The notes below the pieces were generated by a model. That model was not told the origin of the DNA. It made no database searches and saw only the letters and a program-made list of their open reading frames with translations. A program made the position numbers and the translations under genes. A DNA stretch of 64,000 nt from Pseudoxanthomonas jiangsuensis (GTDB lineage: Bacteria > Pseudomonadota > Gammaproteobacteria > Xanthomonadales > Xanthomonadaceae): contig NZ_PDWL01000018.1 in assembly GCF_010093185.1 (NCBI RefSeq), positions 20,943 to 84,942 of the forward strand, read 5' to 3'. Positions 30,501 to 38,328 of this stretch are shown piece by piece. Positions within the stretch are counted from its first letter, which is position 1. Every line of letters begins with the position of its first letter.

Positions 30501-32406
30501 GTGCGGATATGGATCCGCGTCGGTGGCCGATGCCGGCCCGGGCCTGTATCGCGTCGACTACGGCCACGACCATTCGCCCGCCGTTTCGATCGCCGTGGTG
30601 ATTTCGACCGATACCGCGCTGGCCGCGCTCGAGCGCTGCGTGGTTTCGATCCTGGAGCACAGCAGCTACCAGCGCTATGAACTGCTGCTGCTGGACAACG
30701 GCGCTCGTGCCGAACTCGGCCAATGGCTTGACCAGGTCGAGGCACTGGCCGGCGGCAAGGTGCGCGCGTTCCGCCTCGATCCGCCGTTGCCGCACGCAGC
30801 CGCCTGCAACCTGGCGGCCAGCCAGGCCGCTGGCGAGTTCCTGCTGTTCCTGCGTCCGGACGTGGCCGTGGTCCAGGCCGACTGGCTGGAGGCGCTGCTG
30901 AACCACGGCCTGCGTCCCGAGGTGGGCGTGGTCGGCGCCAAGACCGTAGATGGCGAAGGCCGGGTGACCCATGCCGGCCTGTTCCCCGGACTGCTGGCGA
31001 GCGGCGGCCGTGCCTTCGCCGGGCTGGCCATGGACGCTCCCGGGTACATGGGCAGGGCTCAGGTTACGCACCGGTGCACGGCGGTATCCGACGCGTGCCT
31101 GCTGGTGCGCCGGGACCTGTTCATCGAGCTGGACGGCTTCGATCACGCCGCCTTTCCCGAGGCAGGTGCCGACGTCGACCTGTGCCTGCGCGTCGCCGCA
31201 CACGGCAACCGGGTGCTCTGCACGCCACAGGCGCTGGTGCTGCACCAGGCCCCGGTGCTGCCCTGGCCGGAACCGGCGCAGGACGCCCTGCTGGAACGCT
31301 GGCTGCCGGCCATCGCCCACGACCCGGCCTACAACCCCAGCCTGCGCCTGGATGTCCCCGGCGGCTTCCGCCTGGGCGAATCGGACTTCTCCTGGCGTCC
31401 CCTACCCGCCGGCACCCTGCCGCGGATCCTGGCGCAACCCGCCGACCCCTGGGGCAGCGGCCACTACCGGGTGATCCAGCCGTTCCAGGCCCTGCGCGAC
31501 GCCGGCCTGGCCGAGGGCGCGCTCTATGCCACTCTCCTCGACCCGGTCGAACTGGCCCAGATCGACCCGGACGTGGTGGTGATGCAGCGCCGGGTCAGCG
31601 AGGACGACATCGCCCGGATGCGGCGCATGCGCCGCTTCTCCCGCGCCTTCGCCGTCTACGAGCTGGACGACTGGCTGCCGAACCTGCCGCTGAAGAACGC
31701 CCATCGCGCCGATCTGCCGGCCGACATCGTCCGCTCGCTGCGCGCCGCCCTGGCCCAGGTGGACCGCTTCGTGGTCGCCACCCCGGCCCTGGCCGAGGCC
31801 TTCGCCGGATACCACGAGCGGATCCGGGTGGTGCAGAACCGGCTGGAACCCGGCCTCTGGGGCTGGCTCCCCGGTGCCCCCGCGCGCGCCATTACGGAAC
31901 GCCCCCGGGTCGGCTGGGCCGGCGGCCTCAGCCACGACGGCGACCTGGAGATGATCGCCGACGTGGTCCGCGAGCTGGCCGGCGAGGTCGAGTGGGTGTT
32001 CTTCGGCATGTGCCCGGAGCGGCTGCGGCCGTACGTGAAGGAGTTCCATCCGGGCGTGGACTTCCATGCCTATCCCCGCGCCCTGGCCCTGCTTGGCCTG
32101 GACCTGGCCCTGGCGCCGCTGGAGGACAACGCCTTCAACCGCTGCAAGAGCCACCTGCGCCTGCTCGAGTACGGGGCCTGCGGCTACCCGGTGGTCTGCT
32201 CGGACCTGGAGCCCTACCGCGGCGACCTGCCGGTGACCCGGGTCCGCAACCGCTACAAGGACTGGGTCGGGGCCATCCGCCAGCACCTGGCCGAGCGCGA
32301 GGCCACGGCCGCCGCCGGACAGGCCCTGCGCGAGGCGGTGCGGCGCGACTGGATGCTGCAGGGGCCGGCGCTGGAGGAGTGGCGCGCGGCCTGGCTGCCG
32401 GACTGA
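27517..32406 (+). CDS. Giant multidomain glycosyltransferase (1629 residues)
   Basis: Five modules after a ~190-residue N-terminal part. (1) GT2 at about 193-430: VVIPTYNYGRFL, LDNASSDQT, LSADDYL. (2) GT2 at about 484-720: VVTTWNRPALL, YLDDDDLFLPDHL. (3) A degenerate GT2-like unit at about 760-980 with no DxD. (4) A GT2-like unit at about 1018-1250 (LLLLDNG, FLRPDVAVV, GGFD-type end). (5) A GT-B-like C-terminal module at about 1300-1629 with VGWAGGLSHDGDLEMIADV and RLLEYGACGYPVVCSD. Such proteins assemble a short glycan in one polypeptide. Here the likely acceptor is flagellin (inference from location). The start at 27517 is chosen; a TTG at 27490 is possible. Confidence 0.87.
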   Translation: MIDWTGIAGGRCPGRPWRIGVAGFAFKGQSVFLLSDADWARLSASMPLEPLQQYGRGNGLLFERLASADTAGLDGVLLFVPGRSDQPLVELDAGIRRYLVLTGPNQREWIAEPDRFSRLFVPAKLPPYAEQTLYLNPHVLRDEAATDPSGWPIARAANDRDHSRHFSRSADFLIHRITSAIADDAASQRNSRPLLSVVIPTYNYGRFLHQCVTSVLEQGLDDIEILVLDNASSDQTPEVMRAFAADKRVRYMRNRYNYGPGFNWGNGLMVASGHYVTFLSADDYLKPGHLPRLLDVLQAHPEVAVGYTGIEWVDAEGQPLRQPRHPGYRDGDYVGGRNEVADLLIHDNYLAPSAVIFRRRALRQTWQPVPNGGGGDWDMAIQMAARFPDFAYLDEPGVCYRWHGAQHSQQSFYASSAPLRDHLAILEGVFERDAQDRLADREAEVARHLQRRLALYPKERNTGLGTRALAMIDRLHVLAEESAAPLFSVVVTTWNRPALLADALDSLQAQTCTDFEVVLVNDCGPPVEHLLEGRRFPVTYLRRGRNQGPAACRNAAHALARGRYLVYLDDDDLFLPDHLQVLAAAITTAPDAVVYSDAVFVSERVEDGRRVAIAEERRYLHDAWSPQQLAVDNYIPINTFAWPRALAARVGGFDERLAALEDWEFLLRLAAHARFVHVPRETVQVRMRVSGDVRRSDQALADYPALYREIYARHPDQGEEQVRAGRAAQLKRLGISVVAEALEGWRAARLPTSRQRQLALAVLPGASGLGTVGVLLLDRHGDQAAVLRTLRSLHDGEGLSPPMAVRLLRDSHAPHPVSAEDGDTGDGGPVVERVALAWPEGQADAVLAQATAGWDVDWLIVVEAGAEFSAGGRHRLALALAEAAPDLRALYADAWYRDPEGALAPVMRPDPDIDLLRGNPAMMAGHWLFSRRAMEAAGGFDSAAAGAVELDLILRLVQQGGMAGIVHLPEPLLTCAPPVIDPPAQRAALLRHLQSCGYGSASVADAGPGLYRVDYGHDHSPAVSIAVVISTDTALAALERCVVSILEHSSYQRYELLLLDNGARAELGQWLDQVEALAGGKVRAFRLDPPLPHAAACNLAASQAAGEFLLFLRPDVAVVQADWLEALLNHGLRPEVGVVGAKTVDGEGRVTHAGLFPGLLASGGRAFAGLAMDAPGYMGRAQVTHRCTAVSDACLLVRRDLFIELDGFDHAAFPEAGADVDLCLRVAAHGNRVLCTPQALVLHQAPVLPWPEPAQDALLERWLPAIAHDPAYNPSLRLDVPGGFRLGESDFSWRPLPAGTLPRILAQPADPWGSGHYRVIQPFQALRDAGLAEGALYATLLDPVELAQIDPDVVVMQRRVSEDDIARMRRMRRFSRAFAVYELDDWLPNLPLKNAHRADLPADIVRSLRAALAQVDRFVVATPALAEAFAGYHERIRVVQNRLEPGLWGWLPGAPARAITERPRVGWAGGLSHDGDLEMIADVVRELAGEVEWVFFGMCPERLRPYVKEFHPGVDFHAYPRALALLGLDLALAPLEDNAFNRCKSHLRLLEYGACGYPVVCSDLEPYRGDLPVTRVRNRYKDWVGAIRQHLAEREATAAAGQALREAVRRDWMLQGPALEEWRAAWLPD

Positions 32407-32419
32407 TCTCCGCTCCCTT

Positions 32420-32524
32420 GTAGGAGCCGGGCTTGCCGGCGACCATGGCAGCGGATACACCATTGGCACCCGGTTTCATGCAGACGTATCCGCCATGGCA
32501 GTCGCCGGCAAGCCCGGCTCCTAC
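32420..32524. repeat. Long imperfect palindrome with REP-like arms (MITE-like)
   Basis: The left arm starts GTAGGAGCCGGGCTTGCCGG (32420) and continues CGAC, CCATGG, CGGATAC. The right arm mirrors it and ends at 32524 with CCGGCAAGCCCGGCTCCTAC. The arms are nearly 40 bases around a short centre. The GTAG end and GC-rich stem are like REP elements of Stenotrophomonas and Pseudomonas. It lies right after the glycan island and may act as a transcript end or stabiliser. Confidence 0.85.
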
Positions 32525-32615
32525 AGGCGACCATGGCGGCGGATACACCACTGGCACCCGGCTTCACGCAGACGTATCCACCATGGCGGTCGCCGGCAAG
32601 CCCGGCTCCTACAGG
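32440..32615. repeat. Tandem duplication of an 88-bp unit carrying the REP arm
   Basis: Two copies, 32440-32527 and 32528-32615, differ at only a few positions. Each runs from CGACCATGGC through GGATACACCA, GGCACCCGG, GACGTATCC to GGCTCCTACAGG. The second copy repeats half of the palindrome, giving three REP arms in all (32420-32443, 32501-32524, 32589-32612). Confidence 0.85.
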
Positions 32616-32640
32616 TCGCGGCGGAAACCCGGCACCGTTC

Positions 32641-32656
32641 CGGCACGCGGCTTGCA
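32641..32656 (+). promoter_or_regulatory. Sigma-54 promoter of fliE
   Basis: CGGCACGCGGCTTGCA, one mismatch (first base) to the sigma-54 consensus. Start point near 32668, about 30 bases before the fliE ATG. The same 16-mer occurs before fliL. Confidence 0.88.
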
Positions 32657-32697
32657 TCGTCCACGGCCAAGACCGGCATGCCGCCGGGGGGCCCTCC

Positions 32698-33072
32698 ATG
32701 ACCGACTCGATCAGCTCCGTCCTGTCGCAGATCCGCGCCTACCAGAGCCAGCTGGGCCAGGCCTCGCGGGCCGGCGACGTGGCCCGCAGCGACACGGTCC
32801 AGGGCCTGGCGGGGATGCGCGAGGCCGGCCTGGGCGGTACGGTGTCCGGGCCCAGCTTCAGCGACACCCTGCGCAACGCGCTGGACGGCGTCAGCCAGGC
32901 CCAGGCCAAGTCCGGGGCCCTGCAGGCGGCCTTCGAGCGCGGCGAGCCCGGCGCCGACCTGGCCCGGGTGATGGTCGCCTCGCAGCAGGCCTCCGTCGCC
33001 TTCCGCGCCACCGTCGAGGTGCGCAACCGTCTGGTACAGGCGTACCAGGACGTCATGAACATGCCGCTGTGA
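32698..33072 (+). CDS. fliE: Flagellar hook-basal body protein FliE
   Basis: Links the MS-ring to the proximal rod and is one of the first exported basal body proteins (124 residues). The family core SFSDTLRNALDGVSQAQAKSGAL, FERGEP and the C-terminal RATVEVRNRLVQAYQDVMNMPL are clear. The open frame extends to 32533 through the REP element, but only the ATG at 32698 lies downstream of the sigma-54 start point. It heads a run fliE-fliF-fliG-fliH-fliI-fliJ-fliK. Confidence 0.94.
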   Translation: MTDSISSVLSQIRAYQSQLGQASRAGDVARSDTVQGLAGMREAGLGGTVSGPSFSDTLRNALDGVSQAQAKSGALQAAFERGEPGADLARVMVASQQASVAFRATVEVRNRLVQAYQDVMNMPL

Positions 33073-33089
33073 TCCGGGACTGAACCACG

Positions 33090-34841
33090 ATGGCAATCAC
33101 GCTTTCCAAGGAATCGCTCAACCGCGAGCAGGCCACCGAAAAGGCGGCGCAGGCGATGGTCAAGCTGCAGGACATGCAGCTGGGCCGCAAGCTGGGGACG
33201 ATGCTGATGATCGCCCTGGCCGTGGCCGCCGGCCTGTACGTGTTCTTCTGGTCGCAGAAGCCGGACTACAGCCCGCTGTACACCGGCCTGGACCCCAAGG
33301 CCACGGCCGAGGCCACCGATCTTTTGCGCGCGGCCAACATCCCGTTCAAGCTCGACCAGGCCACCGGCGCGATCTCGGTCCCGGAGGCCCACCTGCACGA
33401 CGCCCGGCTGAAGCTGGCCGGCTCGGGCCTGACCGACAGCGGCCGCCTGGGCTTCGAGCTGATGGAGCGCGACCCGGGCTTCGGCGTCAGCCAGTTCGTC
33501 GAGAGCGCCCGCTACCAGCACGCGCTGGAGACCGAGCTGGTGCGCACCATCGCCACCCTGCGCCCGGTCCGCGACGCCCGCGTCCACCTGGCCATCCCCA
33601 AGCCCTCGGCCTTCACCCGCCAGCGCGAGGCGGCCAGCGCCTCGGTGGTGCTGGAGCTGCGCTCCGGCGCCCTGCTCGAGCGCAACCAGGTCGACGCCAT
33701 CGTCCACCTGGTCTCCTCCTCGATCCCCGACCTGGCCCCGGAGCGGGTCACCGTGGTCGACCAGAACGGGCGCCTGCTCAGCAGCAGCAACACGGACAGC
33801 GAATCGGCCCTGAGCGCGGCCCAGTTCGAGCAGGTCCGCCGCCAGGAGACCTCCTACAACCAGCGCATCCGCGAACTGCTCGAGCCGCTGACCGGCCAAG
33901 GCCGGGTCAACGCCGAGGTCACCGTGGACATGGACTTCTCGGTCACCGAGGAGGCGCGCGAGCTGTTCAACGGCGAGCCGCCGAAGCTGCGCAGCGAACA
34001 GGTGAGCGAGAACAGCAGCAATGCCGAGGGTCCGCAGGGCATCCCCGGCGCGACCAGCAACCCCCCGCCGGGCGCGACCGCGCAGGCGGCCCAGGCCCAG
34101 GCGGCCCAGGCCGCGGCCCAGCCGCAGGGCGCGGCCGGCGCCACCCCGGCTCCCGCCGGCGCCCAGGCTGCGGCCGCGGCCGCGCCGAGCGAGACCTCGC
34201 GCAGCGCCACCCGCAACTTCGAGCTGGACCGCACCCTGCAGCACACCCGCCAGCCGGCCGGCCGGATCAGCCGGGTCACCGCCGCGGTCCTGATCGACCA
34301 CGTGCCGCGCCCGGGCAAGGACGGCAAGAACGCCCTGCAGCCGCTGAGCGCCGACGAGATCAAGCGGGTCGAGGACCTGGTCCGCCAGGCGGTCGGCTTC
34401 GACGCCGCCCGCGGCGACGTGGTCTCGGTGGTCAACGCGCCCTTCATCCGCGAGACCGGCGAGCCGGTCGAGCCGGCCAAGTGGTGGGAGGACCCGCGGC
34501 TGCGCGACGCCCTGCGCCTGGTGCTCGGCGCGGCGGTGGTGCTGGCCCTGCTGTTCGGCGTGCTGCGCCCGGCCCTGCGCCAGATCGCCGGCCCGGCGTC
34601 GGCCCGGGACCGGCACCGGCACGCGGCCGAGGAACAGACCGCCGAGGTCTCGCTGGTCGACGACGACATGCCGGCCCTGGCCGAGGACAGCGCCCAGCTC
34701 GGCCATGGCCCGCGCCAGCCGATCGCGCTGACCTCCAACGCCTACGAGGACCGCCTGCGCAACGCCCGCGAGGCGGTGAAGACCGACTCCAAGCGGGTCG
34801 CCCAGGTGGTGAAGGACTGGTTGGGCAATGAAGCAGCCTAA
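33090..34841 (+). CDS. fliF: Flagellar MS-ring protein FliF
   Basis: Inner-membrane ring on which motor and export gate are built (583 residues). It has an N-terminal membrane helix at about 38-55 (GTMLMIALAVAAGLYVFFW), ring-building motifs (LYTGLDPKATAEATDLL, VHLAIPKPSAFTRQ), and an Ala/Pro/Gln-rich insertion at about 325-370. The second membrane helix is at about 475-495. The C-terminal FliG-binding tail holds acidic residues and ends in [13 protein letters not shown]. It overlaps fliG by 14 bases, which suggests coupled synthesis of the two partners. Confidence 0.97.
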   Translation: MAITLSKESLNREQATEKAAQAMVKLQDMQLGRKLGTMLMIALAVAAGLYVFFWSQKPDYSPLYTGLDPKATAEATDLLRAANIPFKLDQATGAISVPEAHLHDARLKLAGSGLTDSGRLGFELMERDPGFGVSQFVESARYQHALETELVRTIATLRPVRDARVHLAIPKPSAFTRQREAASASVVLELRSGALLERNQVDAIVHLVSSSIPDLAPERVTVVDQNGRLLSSSNTDSESALSAAQFEQVRRQETSYNQRIRELLEPLTGQGRVNAEVTVDMDFSVTEEARELFNGEPPKLRSEQVSENSSNAEGPQGIPGATSNPPPGATAQAAQAQAAQAAAQPQGAAGATPAPAGAQAAAAAAPSETSRSATRNFELDRTLQHTRQPAGRISRVTAAVLIDHVPRPGKDGKNALQPLSADEIKRVEDLVRQAVGFDAARGDVVSVVNAPFIRETGEPVEPAKWWEDPRLRDALRLVLGAAVVLALLFGVLRPALRQIAGPASARDRHRHAAEEQTAEVSLVDDDMPALAEDSAQLGHGPRQPIALTSNAYEDRLRNAREAVKTDSKRVAQVVKDWLGNEAA

Positions 34842-35844
34842 TAGCCAAGACGAACTGACCGGCGTCCAGCGCGCCGCGGTCCTGCTGCTCTCGCTGGGCG
34901 AGAACGACGCGGCCGAGGTGCTCAAGCACATGGGCGCCAAGGAAGTGCAGAAGCTGGGCCTGGCCATGGCCACCATGAGCGCGGTCAGCCGCGAGCAGGT
35001 GCTGCGGGTCATGGACGATTTCGAGGGCGCGCTGGACAAGCAGACCTCGCTGGGCGTGGGCGCCGACGACTACATCCGCAACGTGCTGATCCAGGCCCTG
35101 GGCGCGGACAAGGCCTCCAGCCTGATCGACCGGATCCTGCTCGGCCGCAACACCACCGGCCTGGACACCCTGAAGTGGATGGACCCGCGCGCGGTGGCCG
35201 ACCTGGTCCGCAACGAGCACCCGCAGATCATCGCCATCGTGCTGTCGCACCTGGACAGCGACCAGGCCGCCGACGCGCTCAAGTTCCTGCCCGAGCGCAC
35301 CCGCGCCGACGTGCTGCTGCGGATCGCGACCCTGGACGGCATCCCGCCCAACGCGCTCAACGAGCTCAACGAGATCATGGAGCGCCAGTTCGCCGGCAAC
35401 CAGAACCTGAAGTCGTCCAACATCGGCGGGGTCAAGGTCGCGGCCAACATCCTCAACTTCCTGGAGACCGGCCAGGACCAGTCGATCCTGGGCGCGATCT
35501 CGCAGGTGGACGCCGAGCTGGGCCAGCGCATCCAGGACCTGATGTTCGTGTTCGACGACCTGGTCGAGCTGGAGGACCGCGAGCTGCAGACCCTGTTGCG
35601 CGAGGTTTCCGGCGAGCGCCTGGGCATCGCCCTGCGCGGCGCCGACGTCAAGGTCCGCGAGAAGATCACCCGCAACATGTCCCAGCGCGCCGCCGAGATC
35701 CTGCTCGAGGACATGGAGGCGCGCGGCCCGGTGCGGCTGTCCGACGTGGAATCGGCGCAGAAGGAGATCCTGACCATCGTGCGCCGCCTGGCCGATGAGG
35801 GCGTACTCACCCTCAGCGGCGGTGGCGGCGAGGAGCTGGTATGA
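34828..35844 (+). CDS. fliG: Flagellar motor switch protein FliG
   Basis: Cytoplasmic switch protein (338 residues) that binds FliF through its N-terminal domain and carries the torque-generating charged helix in its C-terminal domain. Visible motifs are [21 protein letters not shown] (FliG_N), [13 protein letters not shown] and [20 protein letters not shown] (EHPQ and middle domain), and the C-terminal stretch [21 protein letters not shown] with the expected charged residues. Length and order of domains are normal. Confidence 0.97.
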   Translation: MKQPNSQDELTGVQRAAVLLLSLGENDAAEVLKHMGAKEVQKLGLAMATMSAVSREQVLRVMDDFEGALDKQTSLGVGADDYIRNVLIQALGADKASSLIDRILLGRNTTGLDTLKWMDPRAVADLVRNEHPQIIAIVLSHLDSDQAADALKFLPERTRADVLLRIATLDGIPPNALNELNEIMERQFAGNQNLKSSNIGGVKVAANILNFLETGQDQSILGAISQVDAELGQRIQDLMFVFDDLVELEDRELQTLLREVSGERLGIALRGADVKVREKITRNMSQRAAEILLEDMEARGPVRLSDVESAQKEILTIVRRLADEGVLTLSGGGGEELV

Positions 35845-36458
35845 GCGGCGTCGTGCGCTGGCTGGCCCCGGACCTGGGCGCGGCCCCGCCGCCGGCGGCC
35901 TCGTCCATGGCCGACGTGCCGCTGCCCAAGCCGCCGACCCTGGAGGAGATCCAGGCGATCGAGGACGCCGCCCGCGAGGAGGGCTACCGGGAAGGCCTGG
36001 CCAAGGGCCACCAGGAAGGCTTCGCCCAGGGCCAGGCCGAGGTCCGGCGCCTGACCGCGCAGATCGAGGGCATCCTCGACAACTTCACCCGGCCCCTGTC
36101 CCGGCTCGAGGACGAGGTCAGCGCCGCCCTGGGCGAGCTGGCCGTGCGCATCGCCGGCAGCCTGATCGGCCGCGCCTACGACGCCGACCCGGTGCTGCTC
36201 TCGGACCTGGTGGCCGAGGCCCTGGATGCCGTCGGCGGCGCCAGCCGCGAGGTCGAGGTGCGCCTGCATCCGGACGACATCCAGACCCTGGCGCCGCTGC
36301 TGGCGCTGGTGTCCGGCGCACGCCTGGTGCCCGATCCCAACCTCGGCCGCGGCGACCTGCGGGTGCATGCCGAGGCGGTGCGGATCGACGGCACCCTGGA
36401 AGCGCGCCTGCGCGGCGCGCTGGAAACGGTGATCCACAAGGCCGGAGCCGGCGCATGA
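35841..36458 (+). CDS. fliH: Flagellar export ATPase regulator FliH
   Basis: Dimeric peripheral stalk and negative regulator of the FliI ATPase (205 residues). After a Pro-rich N-terminus, residues about 40-60 form a chain of GxxxG steps ([18 protein letters not shown]), typical of FliH helix packing. The C-terminal half has the FliH/V-ATPase-E-like domain ([49 protein letters not shown]). ATGA overlaps with both fliG and fliI. Confidence 0.94.
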   Translation: MSGVVRWLAPDLGAAPPPAASSMADVPLPKPPTLEEIQAIEDAAREEGYREGLAKGHQEGFAQGQAEVRRLTAQIEGILDNFTRPLSRLEDEVSAALGELAVRIAGSLIGRAYDADPVLLSDLVAEALDAVGGASREVEVRLHPDDIQTLAPLLALVSGARLVPDPNLGRGDLRVHAEAVRIDGTLEARLRGALETVIHKAGAGA

Positions 36459-37873
36459 CCCCGCCTCCCCCGCCTGCTTCCGCCACCCAGGCCGTTCCCG
36501 GCGCGGTCCCGGCCGACTGGCTGGCCGCGCGCAACCTGCGCCTGGCCACGCGCCTGGGCGCGATCTCGCTGGATGCCGGCAGCGGACGCGGCCTGATCCG
36601 CGAGGGCATCCTGCGCCGCGCGGTCGGCCTGACCCTGGAGGCGACCGGCTGCGAGGCGCCGATGGGCGCCACCTGCAAGGTCGAGGTCGCCGACGGCGGC
36701 TGGGTCGAGGCCGAGGTGGTCGGCTTCGCCGGCGAACGCACCTCGCTGATGCCCAGCGCCGAACTGCACGGCCTGCTGCCCAACGCCCGGGTGGTGCCGG
36801 TGCGCCGCCGCGGCGGGGTCGAGGTCGGCGAAGGCCTGCTCGGCCGCGTCATCGACTCCGACGGCGTGCCGCTGGATGGCCGCGGCCCGGTCCGCGCCGA
36901 GGGCAGCGCCGGCATGGCCGGCGTGGCCATCAACCCGCTGGCGCGCGAGCCGATCACCCAGCCGCTGGACGTGGGCGTGCGCGCGATCAACGCGCTTTTG
37001 CCGATCGGCCGCGGCCAGCGCGTGGGCCTGTTCGCCGGCTCGGGCGTGGGCAAGTCCACCCTGCTGGGGATGATGACCCGCTACACCGCCGCCGACGTGA
37101 TCGTCGTCGGCCTGATCGGCGAGCGCGGCCGCGAAGTGCGCGACTTCGTCGAGACCACCCTGGGCGAGGAGGGCCTGCGCCGCGCGGTGGTCGTGGCCGC
37201 ACCGGCCGACCGTCCGCCGTTGGCGCGCCTGCACGGGGCCTACCGTGCCACCGCCATCGCCGAGTGGTTCCGCGACCAGGGCCTGAACGTGCTGCTGCTG
37301 ATGGACTCGCTGACCCGCTTCGCCCAGGCCCAGCGCGAGATCGGCCTGTCGGTGGGCGAGCCGCCGACCACCCGCGGCTATCCGCCGAGCGTGTTCGCCA
37401 AGCTGCCGGCGCTGGTCGAGCGCGCCGGCAATGGCGCGGCCGGGCGCGGCTCGATCACCGCCTTCTACACCGTGCTGACCGAGGGCGACGACCCGCAGGA
37501 CCCGATCGCCGACGCCGCCCGCGCCATCCTCGACGGCCACATCCTGCTCTCGCGCCGGATCGCCGACGCCGGCCTGTACCCGGCCATTGACGTCGAATCC
37601 TCGGTCAGCCGCGTGGTCCAGGACATCGCCGACGACACCTGGCGGGCTCGCATCCGCGCGCTCAAGCGCCTGATCTCCGGCTACAACGCCAACCGCGACC
37701 TGATCGCGATCGGCGCCTACCAGCGCGGCGCCGACCCGGTGGTGGACGAGGCCCTGGAGCGCTGGCCGGAAATCGTCGAATTCCTGGGGCAGGACGTGGC
37801 CCGCGCCGCCGACCTGCTCCACAGCCGCGACGCGCTCGCGGCCCTGTTGCAACACAAGGAGAACGCCGCATGA
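36455..37873 (+). CDS. fliI: Flagellum-specific export ATPase FliI
   Basis: Hexameric F1-beta-like ATPase that feeds substrates and chaperones to the export gate (472 residues). Walker A is GSGVGKS at about 195-201, followed by [17 protein letters not shown], Walker [21 protein letters not shown], and the signature [16 protein letters not shown]. The open frame extends upstream to 35795, but the ATG at 36455 overlaps the fliH stop and matches family length. Confidence 0.97.
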   Translation: MTPPPPPASATQAVPGAVPADWLAARNLRLATRLGAISLDAGSGRGLIREGILRRAVGLTLEATGCEAPMGATCKVEVADGGWVEAEVVGFAGERTSLMPSAELHGLLPNARVVPVRRRGGVEVGEGLLGRVIDSDGVPLDGRGPVRAEGSAGMAGVAINPLAREPITQPLDVGVRAINALLPIGRGQRVGLFAGSGVGKSTLLGMMTRYTAADVIVVGLIGERGREVRDFVETTLGEEGLRRAVVVAAPADRPPLARLHGAYRATAIAEWFRDQGLNVLLLMDSLTRFAQAQREIGLSVGEPPTTRGYPPSVFAKLPALVERAGNGAAGRGSITAFYTVLTEGDDPQDPIADAARAILDGHILLSRRIADAGLYPAIDVESSVSRVVQDIADDTWRARIRALKRLISGYNANRDLIAIGAYQRGADPVVDEALERWPEIVEFLGQDVARAADLLHSRDALAALLQHKENAA

Positions 37874-38328
37874 TGCAGTCACGCCGCATCGACCCTTTGC
37901 TGCGCCGCGCGCAGGAGCACGAGGATGCCGTGGCCCGCGAGCTGGCCGAGCGCCAGCGCGCGCACGAACTGCAGGAGTCGCGCCTGGAGGAACTGCGCCG
38001 CTACGCCGACGAGTACGCCTCCAGCCAGCTGGCCGCCACCAGCCCGGCGCAGCTGGCCAACCGCCGCGCCTTTCTTGACCGCCTGGAGAGCGCGGTCCAG
38101 CAGCAGAGCCTGACCGTGGACAGCAGCCGCGAACGCCTGGAGGCCGAGCGCACCCGCCTTTTGCTGGCCAGCCGCGACAAGCAGGTGCTCGAGCAGCTGG
38201 CCGCCAGTTACCGCGCCCAGGAACGCAAGGTGGACGAGCGCCGCAGCCAGCGCGAGATGGACGACCTCGGCGCGCGCCGGGTGCGCGCCGCGCAGCAGGC
38301 CGGCGAGGCCGAGGGAGAACCGCGTTGA
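37870..38328 (+). CDS. fliJ: Flagellar export chaperone-escort protein FliJ
   Basis: A 152-residue, wholly coiled-coil protein. FliJ fits into the centre of the FliI ring and passes empty chaperones on. Long heptad patterns run through the protein ([47 protein letters not shown]), ending in a highly charged helix ([18 protein letters not shown]). Its place between fliI and fliK confirms the name. ATGA overlap with fliI. Confidence 0.92.
   Translation: MMQSRRIDPLLRRAQEHEDAVARELAERQRAHELQESRLEELRRYADEYASSQLAATSPAQLANRRAFLDRLESAVQQQSLTVDSSRERLEAERTRLLLASRDKQVLEQLAASYRAQERKVDERRSQREMDDLGARRVRAAQQAGEAEGEPR

Noticed and set aside
32533..32697. Upstream extension of fliE to 32533
   Set aside because: It reads through the REP element and sigma-54 promoter and lies before the predicted start of transcription; the added residues are not fliE-like.
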